DNA from: Lathyrus oleraceus
Lineage: Eukaryota; Streptophyta; Magnoliopsida; Fabales; Fabaceae
Direction of reading: 5' to 3'
NCBI RefSeq assembly: GCF_024323335.1
Contig: NC_066579.1
Span: 249,171,575 to 249,235,574, forward strand
DNA: 64,000 bases
Shown here: one piece after another, positions 11,574 to 22,760 of the stretch
Layout of the letters: every line of letters starts with the position of its first letter
How positions within the stretch are numbered: position 1 is the stretch's first letter
Made by a program: the position numbers and the translations under genes
Notes under the pieces: generated by a model
Told to the model about the DNA's origin: nothing
Seen by the model: the letters and a program-made list of their open reading frames with translations, nothing else
Database searches by the model: none

Positions 11574-12870
11574 TTTCAACGTGTTTAGTCGACTGATTAG
11601 GTAATTTCTCTATCCATGGTCATATCCTCGCACATGTAAATAACCTTTTTCACACTAACTTCACTAACACTTCAAACCTCTTCTCAAATCCTTTCAAAAC
11701 CATTTTCAAATCATGTCAAACCATTTCACAAATATTTTTCAAACTAACACAAATCAAACCTCAATCAACATCGAGTGACTTTTATTAAATCAAGTGCAAT
11801 ATTAAAACCTTTTTCTTAACAAATGCGAAAGAAGAAGACCGTCGGATTCTAGCATTCTGATGGAACCCTTGAATAATCGGTCTTGGGACACACGTCTTGG
11901 GATAGCCTCTTATTGTTTCTTTCGCTCACAAAACACCTAAATAACTTGGACTAAAAAGGACCATTGGAATCTAGCATTCCGATGGAATCCTTGAACAACC
12001 AATTCCACGGCTTACGCCTAGTTTTTATTGAGCGTTTGTTGTCCATCAAACAAATTTCTTAAATACCTTGAATGAAAAAGGACCGGTGGAATCTAGCATT
12101 CCGATGGAACCTCGAATGATTGATCTCGAGGCACATGTCTCGTTCTCATCAAGCATCGCCATTCACTTAAAAAACATCCAACCATTCAACCCTTTTTTTC
12201 TCGCCGCCGTGCGATCCTCAAAAACCCTTTTCACAAATGAAAGGTATTTTGTCTCGAGACGATGTCAGAAAATGCTTTATCCATAATTGTGTGAGTTGAG
12301 ATAAGTGGTGTTTTCCCATGAATGTCGATTTGTAAATCCATTCAATGTGATGCAAACGTTCACTCCTCACCTGTTTTGGGTATGTAATGTTTTCCGTCGA
12401 TTGGCACAAAATAACTTTAACTAAAATCGACCAACAAACAAACATTTTTCTACCCAAAACTACGTAAGCCTTTAGTTCTCCATCGCACCCGGAGATACCT
12501 AGGAGCAAGACCCGCAATCTTGTCAGGCACATTAATATAAAACTTTTTTGCGACTTCTTTCTTTTTCCTTTTTTCTCATTTAATAACTCGAAGATAAAAA
12601 TTGGCATAATCTAACATTCTAATCGCACGTCTAACTAAAAGGTTCACGGTTAGTACAACGGACGTGAGGGGTGTTAATACCTTCCCCTTACGTAATCAAC
12701 TCCCGAACCCAAATATAGTTTCAACGACCATGTTCCTTTTAAAGTTTTTATCGATATTTTCCTATTCCTTCATTGGAATAAATAAAGTTCGGTGACGACT
12801 ATGTTCAAACATATTTTTCCGTGAACGTGTGATGTGCCTCGCGAAGGATCATATTTTTTGAGGTACGACA
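11574..12870 (+). mobile_element. Ogre-A 5' LTR, distal (R/U5) half
   Basis: Homologous to 19248-20277 from TTTCAACGTGTTTAGTC onward, and ending in ACGACA at 12870 just before an Ogre-type primer-binding site. It contains three diverged tandem copies of a unit of about 120 bp with core GAATCTAGCATTCCGATGGA (about 11845, 11965, 12085). It ends with a conserved stretch (GTTAATACCTTCCCCTTACG) typical of legume Tat/Ogre LTR 3' ends. The left boundary is a homology break, not a clean TG terminus. Confidence 0.7.
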
Positions 12871-12872
12871 GA

Positions 12873-12890
12873 TGACGACTCTGTCGGGGA
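12873..12890 (+). other. Ogre-type primer-binding site (degenerate)
   Basis: TGACGACTCTGTCGGGGA, two bases after the LTR. The intact Ogre-B versions read TGGCGACTCTGCTAGGGA (31174) and TGGCGACTCTGCTGGGGA (46627). Tat/Ogre elements are reported to prime from a tRNA-Arg. Several mismatches fit an old copy. Confidence 0.65.
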
Positions 12891-13124
12891 AGCTCCATAC
12901 AAGAGAGAGTCAAGCCTAATTTAGTTAACCGTGCGAAAAATGTTGGCTTTGCTTTATTTTTTCCTTTATGTTTGTTTATTTTTCTTTATGCTCTCTCTTT
13001 TCATATTATATGTTTATTATCTTGTTTATATGTGGAATCTTGGAATGATATCATGACTAAAGCTCTACATCTGAGCTTTGAAAAAAGAATAGAGAACACA
13101 TAGTTTGGAATTGGAAGTTATATA

Positions 13125-13436
13125 GTGTTAGTCCCCTAGGGCCACTCCTTGCGTGCCTAGTATGAAGACTCCCCTAGAGTAGATCTTTTCGTAGATCTGA
13201 TTATAAGATAGCTAGTCTGTCATATGACGTTGATTCATGAAGGGTCCATGCCTCTAGGACCCCTCTAAGAACCAGTTCCTGCTTTGATGGTTGTGTAGTG
13301 TTAGTCTCCAATGTCCACTCTTTGTGTGCCTTATATAAAAACCTCACTCAGAATAGACCTTTTTGTCATTCTCATCATAAAGCGGCTAGCCTATCACATA
13401 AAATTGATACAATTAGAGTCCATGACTCTGGGAACC
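13125..13436. repeat. Diverged ~172-bp direct duplication in the Ogre-A 5' leader
   Basis: 13125-13262 and 13297-13436 share the order GTGTTAGTC, CCACTC, TGCGTGCC/TGTGTGCC, a GATCT or TTCTC block and GGGTCCATGC/AGAGTCCATGAC. Substitutions are many, so the duplication is old. It lies in the untranslated leader between the PBS and gag debris. No ORF1 homologue like that of Ogre-B is recognisable here. Confidence 0.6.
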
Positions 13437-13649
13437 TTATCCAAAACCTAGAAACTATCTTGTGAGTGGTTTGTGGGTAGAAAGCGTAAAATTATCCACT
13501 ATAGGAGGCCCACCTAAATCAGTTGTTCTGGAAATACTCATGTTATCCTAAATCCTAACTATACATGCATTGCATTTTATTTGCATACCAAAACAAGACA
13601 AAAACGCATCCATTCATCTACCATTGCATTTGCATTCATCAGCATGCAT

Positions 13650-14600
13650 TGCATATCTTTGTCCATGACCAACAAGGTGATTCCTGACACGCGTTTAGAA
13701 CAAGGAACCATGTCTCAGGAGATCAATCTTTTAAAGAACCAAATAGGATGGGTCTTGGAAACCCTACAAGCCTTGTTGATAAAAGAGGGTCACCCTGTAC
13801 CCATTGTTGTAGCAAAGGAAGCTATTGCTCCATATTAGTCCAGTGTTACCCTAAGTCAAGGAAAATTCCATGTGGCAACTCCTCATTTGTCGGCATATGG
13901 CCCTCCCTCAGGATGTCATTTTCATCCTTTGACTTCCAAATCAGCACACCAACATCCTTTTTTGTTCCTCCCCAAAATCATTGGAGTCAGGATCAGAGCC
14001 AAAATCAGAATCAGAATAGAAAGAACAAAGCTCACGTTGACCTAATTAATGTGCCAAATAGAAACCTCTACCTGCAGCTGATTCAAAATTTATTGGTAAC
14101 TCCTCGGTCTATCATGCATATGCCAACACCCTACTTACCATGGTACAACCTGAATGCAACATGCGAGTATCATACAGGGGCAATAGAATATGACATGGAT
14201 ACTTGCATGGCGTTGAAAGCTAAAGTTAGATAGTTGATCAACAACAAGAGTTTAGTCTACAAAGAAGACCATCCGAAGATCGAGCGCAGATACCATACTA
14301 GAACAATAGGATGCTATATCGAGGAATTCAAGAGTTTTAAGCTCAAGCTGCAAATATTTATAGACATAAAATAACCATCAATCAAGGAAGAAGTCTCAGG
14401 TGCATATATCTTGATCATCGAGTTAGATAATGAGAAAGGCAAGGGACCTCTGAAACCCCTTAAGGTCTTTTACCATAAGGAAAAGGTCAAGTATGTGGCT
14501 AACAATATTTCGTTGTTTTCTTGCAAGAGCATTGAGATACCTCAATGGAATTCCAATGTCACAACCCACACCAGCAGAAGCAAAGCAGAGGTGGGAGATA
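13650..14600 (+). pseudogene. gag: Ogre-A gag (and possible protease-linker) remnant
   Basis: Broken frames read, in order: an N-terminal coiled-coil-like start (QEINLLKNQIGWVLETLQAL, about 13720), a central part too decayed to read, and the gag C-terminal signature. That signature is LYLQLIQNLLVTPRS, then CEYHTGAIEYDMDTCMALK (about 14160-14220), the Cys-x2-His-x8-Asp-x2-Cys remnant of the knuckle-like motif. Intact Tat/Ogre gags have C-x2-H-x4-GH-x4-C here; the GH is lost. Next comes VYKEDHPKI and a further stretch in other frames (14411-14600). At least three stops or frameshifts are present. Role in life: capsid/nucleocapsid precursor. Confidence 0.65.
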
Positions 14601-14860
14601 GATAAAAAAAAGTTACGTTCAACGATGAGATTGAAGGAAAAGAGTTTGAAGATCGTCGTGCCAATGCCGGCAAGCTTGTTAGCCCTAATCTTTAAGTGGC
14701 TATAAATGAGCAGCTAGCATTTCTCAGAGTGCCATGCTAATAACCACCATGTATTGCTCTTTAGTGCCAACAACCATGGGTTGCTCCTCATAAAAATCAA
14801 CGAGCCCAAAGCCAAAGATATCGAAATCAACATCAGAATTATCTCAGGCCTCGAAATAAA

Positions 14861-15166
14861 TTGGAAAGAAGGAAGGTTCTCATTGATCCAATTCCCTTGA
14901 CATACACTGAGCTCTATCCCGCCTTGTTGCAAAAAGGATTAGTGGTTCCAAGGCCTCTGGGACCTCCACCTGATCATTTACCTCCATGGTACAATCCAAA
15001 TGCTCATTGTCCTTTCCATAAGGTTGCTCCTGGACATGATTTAGAGGGATGTTATACTTTGAATCACAAAGTGCAGGAGTTGGTCGACATCAAGATCTTG
15101 ATCTTCAAAGATGTGGGCCCAAAAGTTGGAACAACCCTTTTCCAAGACATGGAAAGTAAGGCATGA
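14861..15166 (+). pseudogene. gag: Second gag C-terminal fragment (Ogre-A)
   Basis: A 101-codon open frame carries LTYTELYPALLQKGLVVPRP, then PPWYNPNAHCPFHKVAPGHD and LEGCYTLNHKVQELVD. This is a well-kept C-x2-H-x4-GH-x4-C gag signature, clearer than the one 700 bases upstream. Two gag C-termini in one element suggest an internal duplication or recombination of two related elements. After its stop at 15166 there is no protease, RT, RNase H or integrase. Confidence 0.7.
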
Positions 15167-17149
15167 GTCAAGCTTAAGAAGTCATTTCTCTAAAGCTGGG
15201 AATCATTTGGTTGTTTCAAAATTCCTTTTTTAATTTCTTTGCATGTTGATTGTTTATTTGCTTTTAAAGCATTGTTGTTTTCTTTTAATTGGTCAGATTA
15301 ATGAAATGTTTATGCGTCTTTTGAATTAATCCATTTGTATTCACTCAATTTTCGTTTATGTTTAAAAATATATATTTCACCCATTCACTTGTCTTTACCA
15401 AACTTTTGTTTAAGCAAAGATTGGAGGGAGGATGATGAAAATGAAATACCCATATTTTCTAAGGTATGATTTCAAACAAAACTTTGCTGATGATGTAAGG
15501 CATTGTTTCAAATCCCCAAACACTGAAGAGATAAGGAGTTAATCTCTACTCAACCACTTTGAGCCTAGAAGTTAGTGTTTATTTCAAAATTAAAATCCTT
15601 AATCTTAACCAGGGACAGGGTAGTGGTGTTCATATAGTTTGACTATACATTCAACCTTTAAGAGAATCAGTCCATCTACACACATCCCACTTGAGGATCA
15701 ACTATGTGTTATCCTTCGTGCACATCTTGAAGTGTCGAAGAAGTCGTGAAAAAGAAAAACTGATTATAGTGGTTGTTCCTCAATAACCAATAACATGGAA
15801 GTCACAACCTTTCAACAAAAATGAAAAAAGAAAAGTCCTCTAAGTTGAACACCACAAAAGACGACTTAGGCAAAAACTAGGGCATCCCGGTGGACCAGAA
15901 GCTTTAAAGAAGCGGTTCAAGAAAAAATAGGGATAAAAATCAATCAAAAAAGGTCTTTTAAATCCTCGACAAAAAAAAGGTAACTGTCATTTCAAAAAAA
16001 TCTCATCTTCAATCCTCGTCTTTACCATCACACCTTTGAACTCTCTTAGTAGTTGAATGTGTATGTCAATTAACTTAACATAGGACTTAAGTCATCAAAA
16101 AAGAAGGGGTGGGTTAAAATTAATTTTTTAGCCTTGTATCCTTTTGTTCAAAAGTCAAGAACCAGGTCATGTTACAACCCTTAAAAGACCTAATTGAGGC
16201 AGGCTTATTCTGAAAGCATACTACAACAAAGTTGTGTTAACCTGACTCCAAACGATCTTTGCTAATAATTTATATTGATCACACCACCTTGCACACTATG
16301 AACGGCTAGATTAGCATTATTTTGATCAGTGACCTGTTCACTGTATTTCACTGTGTTGATATCAATAAATTTTTATTTCAAAATTTGCATGAATTGCATT
16401 AAAATTACCATTTTTGAATGCATAATTTTATTTGCAATTTAACGCTTGGCATTAAGGAAATTCCAACAAATGCACAGTCAGTTGAGGAACTTTACCATAT
16501 GAAAGAAGTCCAATCATGGACAAATCACTTTGAGTATTGATCAATCTGAGCCAATCACCCTAAGAGTCAAGTAATCTGTCAAGTAATCAATATGCAAATC
16601 TTCAAGTCTCAAAAAAGGGAAAGCCACCATAAAGAGCTCAATGAGTCCAGCTCTCCAAAGGTCATTCAATCAGAAGTTTACCACTCCAAGATTCAGTTAG
16701 TTAACAACCACTACAAGATTCAAACATTGGGGTAAGCCACCTCAATGACATAGACAATTGCTTCTAAACTCCTTCCGAGGTATTTCTTCAAAGACCCAAC
16801 ATAAGGGGCAAGATGAGCCACATAGGGGCAAGTCTTCTCCTTACCTTCAAGTTTCTCAAGCCAACTTGGCCATACGTCAGCAACCGTTGAGTTCAAGATG
16901 AGTTCCGTGGAATCATGTTATCACCTCATCAAATAACCTTTTCCTTTTTAGAAAGGAACATTGGTGTAAAACCTTTCATTCATTACCCACCACATGGGCA
17001 TTTTGGAAACCTCCGAGTCATTGCATTAATCATATCACTTCGCTCTAGCATTAAGCCATGCATATCATCTCATTCATCAAGCACATGCCCATAGCATGAA
17101 AAGACAAAACACCATTTCCCGTATGATATTAAGTTTTTAATACCAATTC
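15167..17149 (+). other. Ogre-A 3' noncoding region; pol is missing
   Basis: No RT, RNase H or integrase motif could be read in any frame. A stretch at 15835-15950 (TAAGTTGAACACC, GACGACTTAGGCAAAAAC, then CATCCCGGTGGACCAG) has the repeated look of Tat/Ogre 3' untranslated regions. The rest is single-copy-looking noncoding sequence. Deletion of all of pol makes Ogre-A non-autonomous. Confidence 0.5.
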
Positions 17150-17430
17150 CCATCTGATAGCCTTTTTAAAAAACCAATTCTCGTTTGGTGGCCGATTGTA
17201 AAACCAGTTCTCATCTGGTGGCCGATTGAAAAACCAGTTCCCGCCTGGTAGACAATTTTCTTTTCAAAACCAAATCTCGTCTGATAGCCCGTTTTAAAGT
17301 CAGTTCTTTCCTGACAATAAATCAGAAAAAACTAGTTCTCATCTGATAGACTATCTGAAAGTTAGTTCTCATCAATCAAACAAAAACAAAACACTAGTTC
17401 TCGTCTAGTAATTTATCCTTCAAGTTCATC
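17150..17430 (+). repeat. Minisatellite with AACCAGTTCTCRTCTGGTRG core (Ogre-A 3' region)
   Basis: At least six diverged copies of a 35-40 bp unit, each reading approximately AAACCAGTTCTCATCTGGT then GGCCGATTG. The core is itself a small inverted repeat (ACCAG / CTGGT), so each unit could form a hairpin. The position upstream of the polypurine tract fits the hypervariable 3' untranslated region of plant Tat/Ogre elements, known to spawn satellite repeats. Confidence 0.8.
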
Positions 17431-17735
17431 TCTCGTCTGTAAGTTCATCCTTAAAGTCTAGCCTCATTTGGAAAACTCCGTTTGAAGCTGGTATATATTT
17501 TATTGATGCATGCGATCAAAGTCTAGTCTCTCCAGGAAAACTCTGTTTGAAGTTGATATATATTTTACTGGTGCCTTCGGTGAAGTCCAGTCTCGCTTGG
17601 AAAACTCCGTTTAAAGCCAATATATATTTTACTGATGTTTGCGGTCAAGACCAGTCTCGCCTGGCAAAATCTATTTGAAGTCGGTATATATTTTACTGAT
17701 GTCTCCGGTTAAGTCCAGACTTGTTTGACATTTCA
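17431..17735 (+). repeat. ~65-bp minisatellite with GGTATATATTTTACTGATG core
   Basis: Four to five tandem copies of a unit reading roughly: TCCAGTCTCGC, TTGGAAAACTCCGTTTGAAG, then the TATATATTTTACTGATG core and KGCGGTCAAG. Copies differ by several bases each. It directly follows the shorter minisatellite; both are in the Ogre-A 3' noncoding region. Confidence 0.85.
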
Positions 17736-18047
17736 TTTTTAAAGTCCAACACCATCTGACATTATGTCATACTTTTCTCCAGTAATTTGTTATCCCCAGT
17801 GAGTCTTCACCCTCATTGTATTTGTCATTTTCCCGTGGATCACCGCTACCACATATCTCCATCATTCCCCACGGGTTCATCTCATACCACATCACAACCC
17901 TGCAAACCAAAACAAAACAAAAAAGAGTCCTTCTCGCATTCATATCATCTCATATTATTTCATCAAGGGACAAAATTTGAGTCCTTTAGTATTTAACTAT
18001 CTCCCATCGGGATCATACGAAGATTAACATTCTTCATATTCTCCGGT
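17736..18047. other. End of Ogre-A internal region, nothing coding
   Basis: C/T-rich noncoding sequence between the minisatellites and the polypurine tract. A 69-codon ORF at 17787-17996 is low-complexity and without homology that I recognise. Confidence 0.4.
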
Positions 18048-18071
18048 TGAAGATACTTAAATAGGGGCAAC
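18048..18071 (+). other. Polypurine tract of Ogre-A
   Basis: GATACTTAAATAGGGGCAAC immediately precedes an LTR start TATCATACCCCAAG at 18072. The short purine run AGGGG plus position fit the plus-strand primer. The tract is weak compared with the Copia ones in this window. Confidence 0.5.
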
Positions 18072-20277
18072 TATCATACCCCAAGTTTCCCCTTATTCAA
18101 TAAATCGATATGTTCATCATAGAATTTGCATCACATGTACAACATAATATGCATTTCGTCTTGCATTATTCCCAAAATGTCGATCGGTTGAATCGTTTCT
18201 CAACTGTGTGTAAAATTAACGGGCAAAAAAATTTCAAAATCGAGCTTGCAGACGTCTATTTTATTAATCTATGGTTCGCGTAGTTTAACCAGGCATGCTC
18301 ATTTTATTTTTTCGGCTACTTTTTCAGTCGCATTTTGATCAACTTGAGCCTTTTAATCGATCATTTTTTACTTTAAAATTTGATCAAAACCTATATGTTT
18401 CCAAGTTTATTTCATGCTAATCATTTAGATGAATTCAATTTAATTTTTTGAGCACTTTTGGTCGCGACTTTTATTCATTTTGAACCCTTTTGTTTTTATT
18501 TCTTTGTCAAAATGTTCGATTTAATTAAATAGAATCTTCTATGTTTTCATATCGGTTTAATTTAGATTATTTAGAATGATTTAATTATATTTAGTATAGT
18601 TTGATTCTAACTATTTTTGTCTCTAAAATAAACAACAAGGGTATTGTTGGCATTAGAAACTTCAAAACCCTAATAATCGATTATATATAATTGTATTGGC
18701 CAATGTAATAAGGGGACTCCTTATATACAACACATGTGGCGCTGCTTTGTGGTTGAATGAGTTTTGAGATTCAAAAAAATCAAAAAGAGTGAAATAGAGG
18801 ATATGCTTTCCTTTTGAGGGAAAAACACATAATTGGAGTGAAAAATTGGTTTTCATTCTTTTTCTTTTAGATTGGAACTTTTCTTCAAAACCCTAAAACT
18901 CCTCCATCACTTCATCTTTTCCTACTCACCTCATCTCTCTCGCCTCTCTCACTACATCTTCTTCAACCTCCCTTTTCACTTCTCCAAACCAAAACCTCAC
19001 CACCTTAACTCACTTAGTCCAAACCTCCAATTAACAACCTCCTTAAAACTTAACAACCTTAACCACTACCTTCCTCAACTTCAAACACATAATATCGTTC
19101 ATCCCTAAGTTGTTAATCCCTCAATATAACAACTTTATCACCACACTCTTCATAAAATTCATTTTCTTCATCCTTAAACATCTCCCACCTACGTACTACT
19201 ATTCATCCTCTTCACATCCTCAAACAAATTCTGCACCAGTCCTTTATTTTCAACGTGTTTAGTCAATTGATTAGGTAATTTCTCTATCCATGGTCATATC
19301 CTCGCACATGTTAATAACCTTTTTCACACTAACTTCACTAACATTTCAAACCGCTTCTCAAATCCTTTCAAAACGATTTTCAAATCATGTCAAACCATTT
19401 CACAAATCTTTTTCAAACTAACACAAATCAAACCTCGATCAACCTCAAGTGACTTTTCTTAAATCAAGCGCAAGGTTAAAACCTTTTTCTTAATAAACGT
19501 GAAAGAAGATGACTGTTAGAGTCTATTATTCTGATGGAACCCTTGAATGATCGGTCTCGGGACACAAGTCTTGGGATAGCCGCTTATTCTTTCTTTTGCT
19601 CCCAAAACACCTAAATAACTTAGACTAAAAAGGACTATTGGAATCTAGCATTCCGATGGAACCCTCGCACAATCGATTCTCAGGCTTACGGCTTGTTCTT
19701 ATTGAGCGTTTATTGTCCATCAAACAAATTTCTTAAATACTTTAAATGTAAAAGGACCGTTAGAATCTATCATTCCAGTGGAACCCCAAATGGTTGATCT
19801 TGAGGCTCATGTCTCATTCTCATCAAGCGTCGTCACTCACTTAAAAACATCCTACCAATCAAACCTTTTTTTCTTGCCATCGTGCTATCCTCAAAAATCC
19901 TTTTCAAAAATGAAAGGTATTTTGTCTCGAGACGATGGCAGACAATGCTTCGTTCACAATTGTGTGAGTTGAGATAAGTGGCATTTTCACGTGAATGTTG
20001 ATTTGTAAATTCATTCAAAGTGATGCAAACGTCTGCTACTTTCCTGTTTTGGGTAAGGAATGTATTATGTCGATTGACACAAAATATCTTTCGCTAAAAT
20101 CGACCAACAAACAAATACTTTTCTACCCAAAACTATGCAAGCCTTGAGTTCTCCATCGCACTCGGAGATACGTAGGAGCAAGACCTGCAATCTTGTCAAG
20201 CACATTAATAAAAAAAAATTTTGCAACTTTTTTTTTCTCTTTTAATAAATCGAAGATAACAAATGACCTAAGCTAAC
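18072..20277 (+). mobile_element. Ogre-A 3' LTR, truncated by Ogre-B insertion
   Basis: Begins TATCATACCCC (TG end mutated to TA; compare TGTCATACCCC in Ogre-B). A TATA-like TTATATACAACAC sits at about 18721. The distal part from 19248 matches 11574-12615, including three ~120-bp repeats with core CTAGCATTCCGATGG (about 19505, 19630, 19755). The LTR is cut at CTAAC (20273-20277), where Ogre-B starts; the last ~255 bases, known from the left LTR (12616-12870), would lie beyond the window. Confidence 0.7.
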
Positions 20278-20881
20278 TGTCATACCCCAAAATTTGCCTG
20301 TTAATTTTTATGATAAATTGATTCATGCATGGCATTCATTTCACATTAGCATTCATTCATTAGCATACATTCTCATATAAATTATAAATTTTAATTTATT
20401 TATTATGTGATACAGATATAAAAAATAATAATAATTTTGGTTATCTGTATGCTATAAATAAATTATATATATATAAATAAAATAGTTTTAATTTAATGAT
20501 AAATAAAAATAGATTTGAATTTTAATTGTATAATTAAAATTTTAAATTAATTTTATTTGTTAAAACTCATTAAATTATAATAACTATTTTTTATAATTTA
20601 GTGACTCATGTTCCATTTATTCATTATTTATAAATAATATTTATTTAATAATTCACGTTTTTTACTTAATAAAATTTATTTATAAGAGTAACATTTTTTT
20701 AAGCCCATAAATTATAAAATAATTTTGGTTGATATAAGTAAGAATAATTTTGATTTTTTTTTTAAAATGATGAAAGTAAAAATAGAAATAGGTTTAAATT
20801 TTAATTCAATTATGTAACTAAAATTTAAATTAATTTTTATTTAAATTATTCATTATTTATAATAATATTTATATTTAATAA

Positions 20882-21110
20882 ATATTTAGCAAGGTTAAAC
20901 CCTCACTCTCCTAAAGTATAGGAAGAGATCCAAATATTTAGCAAGGTTAAACCCTAACTCTCCTAAAATATAGGAAGGGATCCAAATATTTAGCAAGGTT
21001 AAACCCTAACTCTTCTAAAGTATAGGAAGGGATCCAAATATTTAGCAAGGTTAAACCCTAAAGAATAGGAAGGGATCCAAATATTTAGCAAGGTTAAACC
21101 CTAATCCACA
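20882..21110 (+). repeat. 52-bp minisatellite upstream of the LTR1 TATA box
   Basis: Five copies start at 20882, 20934, 20986, 21038 and 21081, with unit ATATTTAGCAAGGTTAAACC followed by CTAACTCTCCTAAAGTATAG and GAAGGGATCCAA. The fourth unit has a 9-base internal deletion. LTR2 has a single copy (about 44150-44205) in the same place. The array ends 5 bases before the TATA box. Confidence 0.95.
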
Positions 21111-21114
21111 CCAT

Positions 21115-21122
21115 TATAAATA
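21115..21122 (+). promoter_or_regulatory. TATA box of Ogre-B LTR1
   Basis: CCATTATAAATACTTCAT; the same motif in LTR2 is at 44214. It marks the U3/R junction region; a purine-rich leader (GAGGGAGGAGACGGAAAAGAGG) follows. Confidence 0.7.
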
Positions 21123-22760
21123 CTTCATATGGCTGCAGCGAGAGGGAGGAGACGGAAAAGAGGAGAGATACAGCAGAAGAAGATACACAAGGCAAGGCAG
21201 AAGCAAGAAGGTTCACGGGCAGGGAAAAGAGAAGCAACCATAAAGCACTCATAGCCTGAATAAGAACAACACACATACAATGAGCAAGCTAGAAGAATTA
21301 AATCCCCAGTAAATGTTCATTAGGGAATTTGCATCCAGCATGATTACCTTGCAATACTCCTTAATTCATGCATGAATAATATTGGTTTAATATATATATT
21401 GAGATGATGTATTCATGGTTTGGTGGATGTTGATATTGCTTTATTCAAGTATGCATCTGTTCTTGATATGTCATAGCATGTTGGAGAAATTCTGTTTGCA
21501 TGATTAAAGAATTATATCTGCCATTTAATTATTATTATATGAGTGTTGTTTCTAGCATGATTATGTTTATTTCACATGCTGTTATTACATAATAATGATG
21601 ATGATGATATAATGGTGATAATATAAATCCTTGGTTGTCTTTAACATGTATGTGTAAAGTTTGTTTTATCATTATCACTTGCAGTAACGAGAACTAATAC
21701 ATGAGTAAAATAATATAAGCTTCTTGATTTGCGCATGGCTATTTTTATTATTGCATGATGATTACATATGATCTTATTTTATGTGTGTGGTTTGATATAA
21801 GATGAAGTTACAGGTTTGTTATATTCACATGAAAGAAACAGCATGAGAAAAAATAAAGTAGCTTACCGTAAGAGAGAAAGCTGTAACATGCATGGTGGTG
21901 TTGTGTCAAAATGGAAAAATCCATGTAGAATTAATATATATTTTAATGAAGGCGAATAAATAACGAATGGACCAACATGGCTCGTTGGTAGCTCCCCCCT
22001 CACTGCAACATGTCTATTTTTTAGCTTTTCAGTGTTTTTACTATGTTTACTCCCTTTCCACTATAATTAATTCACCACTATTTTTCTATTATTAAAAAAA
22101 ACCCATTAATTAATTTTCTAATTAATATATTATATTAGTTATTTAAGCTAGGATATAATTTAATCTAGTTTATTAATTAAATTTTCATATATCACTTAAT
22201 TAATTAAAATGGGCTATTTTGAATAATAAAAATCTAATTATATTTTTTTTCTCTTTTCTTTTAAAATTTCTATCAATTTAGTCTAAGTTTTTCCATAAAT
22301 TCATAAAAAAAAGGTTTCTATTATTATAGACTAAAAATATTCTTAATTCATTCTTAAATTTAGTTTATTTATTTCATTTGTCATGAACTTTCTATGTAAT
22401 AGATTTAATTAGGTTTTTTTTTTCTTTCTTTTTAGTTTAATTAGGTTTTATTATTTTGTATGCCCTTTTAATTTTGTACTCGTTAATTAAGATTTAGATA
22501 TTTTATATCCCCTTTTAAATTATGTATCCCCCATCCCGAAGCCATGTAATAGCGTAGTCTTATTTTCCGCACTTTAATTTTTCCATACTGTGAATATAAC
22601 TGTCTAGATGTATGCTAATAGGATTGCATGGAAAGATAAATAATCGAACTTAGATAAATTAATTCAAGATAATATATCATTTCCACACTTGCACCTCTAG
22701 GGTAACCCTCTCTTTGTTGCCTTACGATATTACGGTCATGTCCCGCGAATGTGGGCATAC

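Larger units (their letters stand above)
20278..22760 (+). mobile_element. Ogre-B LTR1, left part
   Basis: Begins TGTCATACCCCAAAATTTGC and aligns with LTR2 from 43357. It carries the 52-bp minisatellite and TATA box, and ends at CATAC, where a 7.6-kb Copia-type element was inserted. The remaining 829 bases resume at 30341. Confidence 0.9.

Noticed and set aside
18872..19108. 78-codon ORF in the Ogre-A 3' LTR
   Set aside because: Ser/His/Leu-rich reading of a CT-rich leader; the left LTR has no counterpart and no domain is visible.
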